In this document: positions 1 through 4,565 of the stretch, in pieces
Position numbering within the stretch: position 1 is the first letter of the stretch
How the letters are laid out: every line of letters begins with the position of its first letter
From: Actinomycetota bacterium
GTDB lineage: Bacteria > Actinomycetota > Actinomycetes > UBA12327
Assembly (NCBI GenBank): GCA_003529305.1
Contig: DPWC01000140.1
Coordinates: 1 to 5,194, forward strand
DNA: 5,194 bases
Reading direction: 5' to 3'
The notes under the pieces: model-generated
What the model saw: only the letters and a program-made list of their open reading frames with translations
What the model was told of the DNA's origin: nothing
The model's database searches: none
Program-made: the position numbers and the translations under genes

Positions 1-128
1 TCGGCGAGCTCGAGGTCGGCATCCAGCAGGGCGTTGTTGGCACGAGACATCGCCGAGGCCACCAGCCGCGTCATGGTGCCCAACTGGGCCACCATCGCGT
101 CGAGCCGTTCGTGATAGGCGGTACGCAC
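1..128 (-). CDS. phoU: PhoU-family phosphate transport regulator, N-terminal part (gene runs off the left edge)
   Basis: Reading leftward from a GTG at 128-126, 42 codons are visible before the window ends. The peptide begins MRTAYHERLDAMVAQLG and continues with an amphipathic helix containing SRANNALLDADLELA. This matches the first helices of PhoU/PhoY, a helical-bundle protein that links the Pst phosphate transporter to the Pho sensor kinase and keeps it inactive when phosphate is plentiful. The GTG is chosen because a GGAG (141-138, minus strand) lies nine bases upstream and because mycobacterial PhoU proteins start similarly with MRTxYHxRL (from memory). It is divergent from the sensor kinase and shares a 159-bp control region carrying a PHO-box array, so phosphate-dependent regulation is likely. 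The protein is incomplete only because of the window edge. Confidence 0.88.
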   Translation of the reverse strand, partial: MRTAYHERLDAMVAQLGTMTRLVASAMSRANNALLDADLELA

Positions 129-158
129 GAGAACATTCTCCGATCGTCGTAACTTCCA

Positions 159-164
159 ATTCTA
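159..164 (-). promoter_or_regulatory. Candidate -10 element for phoU (TAGAAT)
   Basis: On the minus strand TAGAAT (164 to 159) matches the actinobacterial TAnnnT -10 consensus, giving an expected transcript start near 152 and a leader of about 24 bases that contains the GGAG ribosome site. No recognisable -35 hexamer lies 16-18 bases upstream. Instead the nearest GTTCACC unit (194-188) ends 23 bases before the -10, which is the arrangement expected of an activator-dependent promoter. Confidence 0.5.
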
Positions 165-187
165 CGCCGCCTCAGTTGCGGTGCCGG

Positions 188-227
188 GGTGAACTCCGAG
201 GCAGCATGGGGTGAACATCGAGCGAAC
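188..227 (-). promoter_or_regulatory. PHO-box-like direct repeat array (11-bp period) between phoU and senX3
   Basis: Read on the minus strand, exact GTTCACC units lie at 194-188 and 216-210, and a degenerate GTTCGCT lies at 227-221. The starts are 22 and 11 bases apart, so all fall on one 11-bp phase; the position between the two perfect copies (205-199) holds a poor unit, GCTGCCT. The known actinobacterial PHO box is built of 11-nt direct repeats with a GTTCACC core, bound by PhoP. Because this array lies between phoU and the senX3-regX3 pair, I infer it is the RegX3/PhoP binding site for autoregulation. Unit orientation points toward phoU, with the last unit just upstream of that gene's -35 position. 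Confidence 0.72.
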
Positions 228-253
228 TCTGAGCGGTGGGGGTGTCTGCCCAC

Positions 254-281
254 TATCCTCCGCTCCTGCCTCTTCTAGTCT
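254..281 (+). promoter_or_regulatory. Candidate senX3 promoter: two alternative -10 elements
   Basis: Two TAnnnT elements precede the kinase gene. TAGTCT at 276-281 ends exactly six bases before the ATG at 288, the geometry of a leaderless transcript starting at the start codon itself. TATCCT at 254-259 would start RNA near 266 and give a leader of about 22 bases. The GGAG at 282-285 is only two bases from the ATG, too close for an ordinary Shine-Dalgarno site, which favours the leaderless reading. No convincing -35 is seen for either, so the PHO-box array upstream may recruit polymerase. Confidence 0.42.
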
Positions 282-287
282 GGAGCC

Positions 288-1508
288 ATGAACCCGACTC
301 TGGCCACGATCTCCGGCGCCCTGCTTGGGGTGGTCGTTGGTGCTGGTTTGGTTCTGGTGTTTGTCGCTGCTCGACGCACTCGGCAACCGGTTCAACGCAT
401 CGACGAGTCGCAGCTGGCCCCTGGTCTGATCGAAGTCTTGGACGCTCTGCAAGCGCCGTCGGTGGTGGTCGGACCCGATGACATCGTGGTGCGAGCTAGC
501 GGTGCGGCCCATGTGATGGGTCTTGTGCGAGCCGATCGGGTTGTGCCAGCCACGGTTACTGATGCCATGGCCAAGGTGCGCCGCGATCTTCGACCCCGCG
601 ATCGTGAAGTGGTGCGTGACCCAGCACTTCGTGATGACCGTGGCCTTCGCACCATCGAGGTGCACATCGCGCCGCTGAGCCGAGGCTTTGTTCTTCTGCT
701 GGCCAACGATGTCACGGAATCTCGTCGCCTCGACACCGTCCGTCGTGACTTTGTGGCCAATGTCAGTCATGAACTCAAGACCCCCACCGGCGCCTTGGCC
801 TTGCTCGCTGAAGCCGTTCGGGAAGCCGCCAACGATCCTGCGGCGGTAACAAAGTTTGCCGATCGGATGAACCATGAGGCGATCCGGTTGAGCAACCTGA
901 TCACCGAGTTGCTCGATTTGACTCGCGTGCAGGATTCCGGTCCATTGAGCGAACCTGACGAAGTGGCCATTGACGCCGTTGTGGCCGAGGCTGTTGATGC
1001 CACCCGCATGGCCGCTGGTGCTCGCCGCATCGCCGTGACGATTACGGGCACGGAAGGTTTGACCGCCTACGGCGATAAGACGCAGTTGGTCACTGCGGTG
1101 TCGAATCTGCTGGGCAATGCCATCGCCTACAGCCCCGAAGGAACGCGAGTGGCTGTGACGATGCGCTCGGATGACTCGATGGTGGAGTTGAGTGTGAGTG
1201 ATCAGGGCATCGGCATTCCCAAGGATGACCAGGACCGCATCTTCGAACGCTTTTATCGCGTAGATCCGGCGCGTTCCCGCGAAACTGGCGGCACCGGTTT
1301 GGGCTTGTCCATCGTGAAGCATGTGGTGGCCAACCATGGTGGCGAGATCACTGTGTGGAGCTCCCCTGGTGAAGGCTCAACCTTCACCCTGCGCCTGCCC
1401 TGCACAGCTGATGCGGCCGACTTGGCCACAGCTGCCCCGCCGGTGGGCACCGCCGATAGTGGCGAGGGCCCCGGTGACACCAAGCCACGGATTCGGTTGG
1501 TGTCGTGA
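288..1508 (+). CDS. senX3: Phosphate-responsive sensor histidine kinase, SenX3/PhoR type
   Basis: A 406-residue membrane-anchored kinase, close to the roughly 410 residues of mycobacterial SenX3. It has one hydrophobic segment (about 6-27), then a PAS-like cytoplasmic region (about 45-145), then a HisKA dimerisation domain with the phosphoacceptor His161 in FVANVSHELKTP. The HATPase_c domain follows, with N box NLLGNAIAYS (273-282, Asn277), G1 DQGIGI (305-310), F box FERFYR (319-324) and G2 GGTGLGL (334-340). There is almost no extracytoplasmic loop, so the signal is probably relayed by PhoU and the Pst transporter rather than sensed outside. Residues 371-406 form an Ala/Pro/Gly-rich tail of unknown role. 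The ATG is the only plausible start, since an in-frame TAG lies at 276-278. It phosphorylates the product of the overlapping downstream gene. It could equally be called phoR, because its neighbours match the Streptomyces phoU/phoR-phoP layout. Confidence 0.93.
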   Translation: MNPTLATISGALLGVVVGAGLVLVFVAARRTRQPVQRIDESQLAPGLIEVLDALQAPSVVVGPDDIVVRASGAAHVMGLVRADRVVPATVTDAMAKVRRDLRPRDREVVRDPALRDDRGLRTIEVHIAPLSRGFVLLLANDVTESRRLDTVRRDFVANVSHELKTPTGALALLAEAVREAANDPAAVTKFADRMNHEAIRLSNLITELLDLTRVQDSGPLSEPDEVAIDAVVAEAVDATRMAAGARRIAVTITGTEGLTAYGDKTQLVTAVSNLLGNAIAYSPEGTRVAVTMRSDDSMVELSVSDQGIGIPKDDQDRIFERFYRVDPARSRETGGTGLGLSIVKHVVANHGGEITVWSSPGEGSTFTLRLPCTADAADLATAAPPVGTADSGEGPGDTKPRIRLVS

Positions 1509-2185
1509 CCCGCATCTTGGTCGTCGAAGACGAGGAGTCCTTCAGCGAAGCGCTGTCCTACATGCTGCGCAAAGAGGGCTACGAGGTCACTGTTGTAGAA
1601 ACAGGTCCAGCAGCGCTCGAGGAATTTGACCGCAGCGGCGCGGACTTGCTCTTGCTGGATCTGATGATTCCTGGCCTCTCGGGCACTGAGGTGTGTCGAG
1701 AGATTCGCACTCGATCCACGGTGCCGATCATCATGCTCACCGCAAAAGACACCGAAGTCGACAAGGTCGTCGGCCTAGAAATCGGCGCGGATGACTATGT
1801 GACGAAGCCGTATTCATCGCGCGAGTTGCTGGCGCGGATCAAGGCGGTGCTGCGTCGCGGCAGCGAACCGGATGATTCGGTGGAAGTGATCGTCGAAGTC
1901 GGGCCGGTGCGGATGGATGTGGAGCGGCACATCGTGACGGTGCGATCCACGCAAGTGCGGTTGCCTCTAAAGGAGTTCGACCTGCTGGAGGTGCTGCTGC
2001 GCAACGCCGGTCGAGTGCTCACGCGCTCCCAACTGATCGACCGGGTGTGGGGAAGCGACTATGTCGGCGACACCAAAACTTTGGATGTCCACATCAAGCG
2101 ACTGCGCGCAAAGATTGAGGAAGATCCGGCCGACCCGCAGCACATCGTGACCGTGCGCGGGTTGGGCTACAAATTCGAGCGCTGA
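1505..2185 (+). CDS. regX3: Response regulator of the OmpR/PhoB family, RegX3/PhoP type
   Basis: A 226-residue two-domain transcription factor that partners the preceding kinase. The receiver domain (about 1-117) has the acidic pocket Asp9/Glu10, phosphoacceptor Asp52 in LLLDLMIPG, Thr79 and Lys101 (VTKPYS). The winged-helix DNA-binding domain (about 130-225) includes LPLKEFDLLEVLLRNAGRVL and ends VRGLGYKFER, very close to mycobacterial RegX3 (227 residues, from memory). The GTG start lies in a GTGA overlap with the kinase TGA, and no strong ribosome site precedes it, so translation is probably coupled to that of the kinase. In related bacteria this regulator activates high-affinity phosphate uptake and phosphatase genes; the GTTCACC array upstream of senX3 is its likely site here. 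The gene is convergent with the lipoprotein gene, with only 23 bases between the stops. Confidence 0.94.
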   Translation: MTRILVVEDEESFSEALSYMLRKEGYEVTVVETGPAALEEFDRSGADLLLLDLMIPGLSGTEVCREIRTRSTVPIIMLTAKDTEVDKVVGLEIGADDYVTKPYSSRELLARIKAVLRRGSEPDDSVEVIVEVGPVRMDVERHIVTVRSTQVRLPLKEFDLLEVLLRNAGRVLTRSQLIDRVWGSDYVGDTKTLDVHIKRLRAKIEEDPADPQHIVTVRGLGYKFER

Positions 2186-2190
2186 GCTTT

Positions 2191-2202
2191 CGCTGTCAAG
2201 CG
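2191..2202. other. Weak hairpin in the regX3/lipoprotein convergent gap
   Basis: CGCT (2191-2194) and AGCG (2199-2202) can pair around a four-base loop in the 23-bp gap between the convergent stops. Two more G-T pairs are possible, but there is no T-run on either side. It may contribute to bidirectional termination, although four strong base pairs can arise by chance. No better terminator is visible nearby. Confidence 0.2.
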
Positions 2203-2208
2203 GGCTAC

Positions 2209-2691
2209 TCAGGGAGTGTTGGCGTACTCGCCAGCAGCGGCCACAACGGGAACCTGCAGCGTCAATCGACCAGCGCGCGCGAAGACGAAGGTGACACTGG
2301 CCAGTTTCCCGGGGCGCAGTGAAGCACTCAGCGTCAGCGGGATTGCCGGCTTGGCCCCGCGGACACTGGCGTTTGCGCCGTAGTACACAGCGCCGAAGCC
2401 GGGGAGCACTTGGCGCACTGTGGCGCTCGAGGGTGCCTCGCGCGTCGAACCGGAGACCTCCACGCTGGCCAGCACATCGGCTGCCTCTGTTGTGGTGAAC
2501 ACTCCTGCGATGAGGCGACCGGAGCCAGCGGCCTGGCTGACGATCGTCACATTGCGTACCTCGGCTCCGGTGATGGCCGCCTGAGTTCCGCCACTGCTGG
2601 AGTACGACTCTGTGATGCCGGTGTCGGCGCATGCCGCGAGTGAAAGCAGGGACACGACGGCCACAGTGGCCAGAACGAACGGGCGCTTCAC
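2209..2691 (-). CDS. Small secreted lipoprotein, probable LpqE homologue
   Basis: Read leftward from GTG at 2691-2689, this encodes 160 residues. The N-terminus MKRPFVLATVAVVSLLSLAAC is a classic lipoprotein signal: two basic residues, a hydrophobic core and lipobox LAAC with the acylated cysteine at 21. The mature part is rich in Ala, Val, Ser and Thr with alternating hydrophobic stretches, suggesting a beta-sandwich domain anchored outside the membrane. The start is chosen for the AGGAG (2702-2698) six bases upstream; the frame stays open further upstream, but those codons lie within the promoter region and carD. In Mycobacterium tuberculosis the lipoprotein gene lpqE is divergent from carD, as here, so I infer an LpqE-type protein of unknown function. 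The mature chain has no His, Met or Trp and one Cys (the lipidated one), so it lacks the His/Met copper site of PCuAC-like chaperones. Confidence 0.82.
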   Translation of the reverse strand: MKRPFVLATVAVVSLLSLAACADTGITESYSSSGGTQAAITGAEVRNVTIVSQAAGSGRLIAGVFTTTEAADVLASVEVSGSTREAPSSATVRQVLPGFGAVYYGANASVRGAKPAIPLTLSASLRPGKLASVTFVFARAGRLTLQVPVVAAAGEYANTP

Positions 2692-2774
2692 GATCGACTC
2701 CTGAAGTGGTCGGCGGTGCAGTGATGTGGAGCAGTCGCTGTGACAGGGACCTTGGCCCTGAACAGGTGCGCGGA

Positions 2775-2780
2775 AGCCTA
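2775..2780 (-). promoter_or_regulatory. Possible -10 element for the lipoprotein gene (TAGGCT)
   Basis: On the minus strand TAGGCT (2780 to 2775) is the only TAnnnT I find in the upstream region that is sensibly oriented for the lipoprotein gene. It would start RNA near 2768 and give a leader of about 77 bases. The nearest -35-like sequence, CTGACG (2799-2794), is only 13 bases away, too close for a normal spacer. Treat this as a weak candidate. Confidence 0.28.
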
Positions 2781-2807
2781 GCCGCGGGCGCGCCGTCAGA
2801 GGCCCAG

Positions 2808-2834
2808 TGGTAGACTGAAGGCCTTCGAAAGGGG
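2808..2834 (+). promoter_or_regulatory. carD promoter (extended -10 TGGTAGACT) and ribosome site
   Basis: TAGACT at 2811-2816 fits the actinobacterial -10 consensus and is preceded by TG at 2808-2809, an extended -10. No good -35 is present, which the extended motif could compensate. RNA would start near 2823, giving a leader of about 22 bases with the strong ribosome site GAAAGGGG (2827-2834) ten bases before the carD ATG. A 10-bp perfect palindrome, GAAGGCCTTC (2817-2826), spans the predicted start point. Confidence 0.6.
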
Positions 2835-2844
2835 TTTGCTTCCC

Positions 2845-3327
2845 ATGGCATTCAATGTTGGTGACACGGTTGTTTACCCGCATCACGGTGCGGCTCTGAT
2901 TGAGGCAGTCGAAGAGCGTGTCATCAAGGGGGAGAAGCGGACCTATCTGGTGCTCAAGGTCGCTCAGGGCGACCTGACGGTGCGCGTTCCCGCCGACAAT
3001 GTCGACATGGTGGGCGTTCGCGATGTGGTGGGCCAAGAGGGTCTGGACCGCGTGTTCTCCGTGCTGCGCATGCCCTACACCGAAGAGCCCACCAACTGGT
3101 CCCGCCGCTACAAGGCCAACCTGGAGAAGCTCGCCTCCGGCGATGTCATCAAGGTTGCCGAAGTTGTCCGCGACCTGTGGCGTCGCGAGCAGGACCGCGG
3201 CCTGAGTGCTGGCGAGAAGCGCATGCTGGCCAAGGCCCGCCAAATCTTGATCTCCGAACTCGCCCTCGCCGAGAAGACTGACGAGGTCAAGGCCGAGTCG
3301 ATCCTCGACGAGGTTCTTGCCTCCTAG
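2845..3327 (+). CDS. carD: CarD-family RNA polymerase-binding transcription regulator
   Basis: A 160-residue protein almost collinear with mycobacterial CarD (162 residues). The N-terminal polymerase-interaction domain (about 1-53) opens MAFNVGDTVVYPHHGAALIE and keeps Arg25 and Arg47, which contact the RNA polymerase beta subunit in the mycobacterial protein. The C-terminal helical domain (about 83-160) has NWSRRYKANLEKL with Trp85, the residue that wedges into the upstream edge of the transcription bubble, and Lys90. CarD stabilises open promoter complexes, especially at rRNA and housekeeping promoters. The ATG at 2845 is preferred over an in-frame TTG at 2836, because GAAAGGGG lies ten bases before the ATG but only one base before the TTG and because homologues start at this point. 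It is the first gene of a probable unit with ispDF (36-bp gap) and cysS. Confidence 0.96.
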   Translation: MAFNVGDTVVYPHHGAALIEAVEERVIKGEKRTYLVLKVAQGDLTVRVPADNVDMVGVRDVVGQEGLDRVFSVLRMPYTEEPTNWSRRYKANLEKLASGDVIKVAEVVRDLWRREQDRGLSAGEKRMLAKARQILISELALAEKTDEVKAESILDEVLAS

Positions 3328-3333
3328 TTCGTT

Positions 3334-3357
3334 TGCCCGACGCCACCTGATCGGGCA
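3334..3357 (+). other. Inverted repeat between carD and ispDF, abutting the ispDF start
   Basis: TGCCCGA (3334-3340) and TCGGGCA (3351-3357) form a perfect seven-base-pair stem with a ten-base loop. The right arm ends six bases before the ispDF ATG, covering the place a Shine-Dalgarno site would occupy, and no purine-rich ribosome site is visible there. There is no following T-run, so it is not a standard intrinsic terminator. It could partly attenuate readthrough from carD, limit ispDF translation, or protect the carD message end. Confidence 0.45.
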
Positions 3358-3363
3358 TCACAC

Positions 3364-4545
3364 ATGAGCGTCGGCGCGATCCTCACCGCTGCTGGTGATG
3401 GTCGCCGATTGGGTGGATCCACTCCCAAGGGTTTGCGCGCAATTGCAGGCCAACCACTTTTTCTGCTGGCGCTTCAGCGACTCGTGGAGAGCGGACACCT
3501 TGACGATGTGGTGGTCGTTGTTCGCGAGGACTTTGTCGCCGCCGCCATTGAATTGATCGCCGCTGACCCGGTGTCGCGCGCTTTGCCTGGCGGGATCGAT
3601 GTGGTCGCCGGGGGCACCACCCGTCAGCAGTCCGTAGCCCGAGGGCTTGCTGCATTGCCGGTGGAATGCGACATCGTCCTGGTGCACGATGCGGCCCGAC
3701 CCTTGGTTCCACGCCGCGTCGTGGGTGATGTGGTCGCAGCAGTGCGTGCGGGCGCTGCTGCGGTGGTGCCGGTGGTGCCGGTCAGTGACTCGCTGCGATC
3801 GACCGCGACCGATGGGGTCAACGGTCAAGCCGTGGATCGCGATGGTCTGCGGGCCGTGCAGACCCCACAGGGTTTCTCGCGCAATGTGCTGATGCGCGCC
3901 CATGAGCGTGCGGCAGCTGATGCGCCGACGGATGCGGCCACAGACGATGCGTCATTGGTGGAGCGCATGGGTGTGATGGTGCAGCAGGTGGACGGTGCGC
4001 AGGAGGCCTTCAAAGTGACGCATCCGCAAGATCTGGTGTTAGTTGAAGCGCTCGTCGGCGGAGGTTCGCGCGCTGGAATCGGTACGGACGCGCACCGATT
4101 GGTGGCAGGTCGGCCAATGTGGGTGGCGTGTTTGGAATGGCCAGATGAGCCGATGGGCTTGGACGGCCACTCGGATGCCGATGTGGCAGCGCACGCCGCC
4201 TGCGATGCATTGCTGTCAGCGGCTGGCTTGGGTGACTTGGGTTCGGTCTTTGGCACTGCCGACCCGCAGTGGTCCGGTGCCAGTGGTGCGGCGCTGTTGA
4301 GTCATGTGGCGCAGATGCTCACGGATGCTGGTTGGCGCATCGGCAATGTGGCGGTGCAGGTGATCGGCAATACGCCGCGTCTGGGAGCACGGCGCGAAGA
4401 AGCCGAGCGCGCGATGTCGCGGGCGCTTAACGGCGCGAAGGTTTCGGTGTCGGCCACCACGACAGACGGCATGGGGTTGACCGGTCGTGGTGAAGGGCTG
4501 GCGGCAATCGCGACGGCCGCTGTGCTGCCGGTGTTGTCGCGCTGA
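3364..4545 (+). CDS. ispDF: Bifunctional IspD-IspF: MEP cytidylyltransferase fused to MEcPP synthase
   Basis: One 393-residue chain carries two cytosolic enzymes of the MEP isoprenoid pathway. IspD (about 1-230) makes CDP-methylerythritol from MEP and CTP. It has AAGDGRRLGGSTPK (9-22; Arg15 and Lys22 match the E. coli catalytic Arg20/Lys27), VHDAARP (107-113), TPQGF (167-171) and FKVTHPQDL with Lys217. IspF (about 236-390) cyclises CDP-ME 2-phosphate to MEcPP. It has GTDAH with metal ligands Asp242 and His244, GHSDADV (268-274), His277 as third ligand, and TTTDGMGLTGRGEG (365-378). The intermediate IspE step is not encoded here. The domains are joined by VGGGS (231-235), a very short flexible linker. 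IspF details such as TTTDG and the Trp-containing segment near 253-259 resemble mycobacterial IspF, where ispD and ispF are separate adjacent genes. No Shine-Dalgarno site is evident; a hairpin precedes the start. Confidence 0.95.
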   Translation: MSVGAILTAAGDGRRLGGSTPKGLRAIAGQPLFLLALQRLVESGHLDDVVVVVREDFVAAAIELIAADPVSRALPGGIDVVAGGTTRQQSVARGLAALPVECDIVLVHDAARPLVPRRVVGDVVAAVRAGAAAVVPVVPVSDSLRSTATDGVNGQAVDRDGLRAVQTPQGFSRNVLMRAHERAAADAPTDAATDDASLVERMGVMVQQVDGAQEAFKVTHPQDLVLVEALVGGGSRAGIGTDAHRLVAGRPMWVACLEWPDEPMGLDGHSDADVAAHAACDALLSAAGLGDLGSVFGTADPQWSGASGAALLSHVAQMLTDAGWRIGNVAVQVIGNTPRLGARREEAERAMSRALNGAKVSVSATTTDGMGLTGRGEGLAAIATAAVLPVLSR

Positions 4546-4553
4546 CGCATCGG

Positions 4554-4559
4554 TAGGGT
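4554..4559 (+). promoter_or_regulatory. Candidate leaderless -10 element for cysS (TAGGGT)
   Basis: TAGGGT fits TAnnnT and is followed by exactly six bases before the cysS GTG at 4566, so RNA could start at the start codon itself. The 20-bp gap after ispDF has no good ribosome site: AGGG at 4555-4558 is inside the same motif and seven bases from the GTG, so it could instead act as a weak Shine-Dalgarno. No -35 with normal spacing is present. Confidence 0.35.
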
Positions 4560-4565
4560 TCCCCG

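Noticed and set aside
236..253. Inverted repeat GTGGG/CCCAC upstream of senX3
   Set aside because: Only five-base arms in a G-rich stretch with an eight-base loop; no T-run and no relation to a known motif.
162..1337. Long open frame on the minus strand opposite senX3 (about 390 codons)
   Set aside because: Its His/Arg/Gly-rich product has no recognisable motif, while the plus strand carries every histidine-kinase box in order. It also runs through the PHO array and promoter region. It is a typical antisense artefact of G+C-rich coding DNA.
2836..2844. Alternative TTG start for carD, three codons upstream
   Set aside because: The ribosome site is only one base from the TTG, and known CarD proteins begin at the Met aligned with 2845.
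2692..3243. Upstream extension of the lipoprotein frame on the minus strand
   Set aside because: The frame stays open through carD, but the added residues are the antisense of carD and its promoter. A lipoprotein signal and an AGGAG site mark the true start at 2691.
3762..3779. Tandem 9-bp repeat GGTGGTGCC twice inside ispDF
   Set aside because: It encodes part of the IspD strand VVPVVPV, with no obvious length gain over homologues; two short valine/proline codon repeats are expected by chance in this composition.
4555..4564. GGG/CCC pairing in the ispDF-cysS gap as a terminator
   Set aside because: Three base pairs around two bases cannot form a stable hairpin and no T-run follows; the TAGGGT motif explains the position better.
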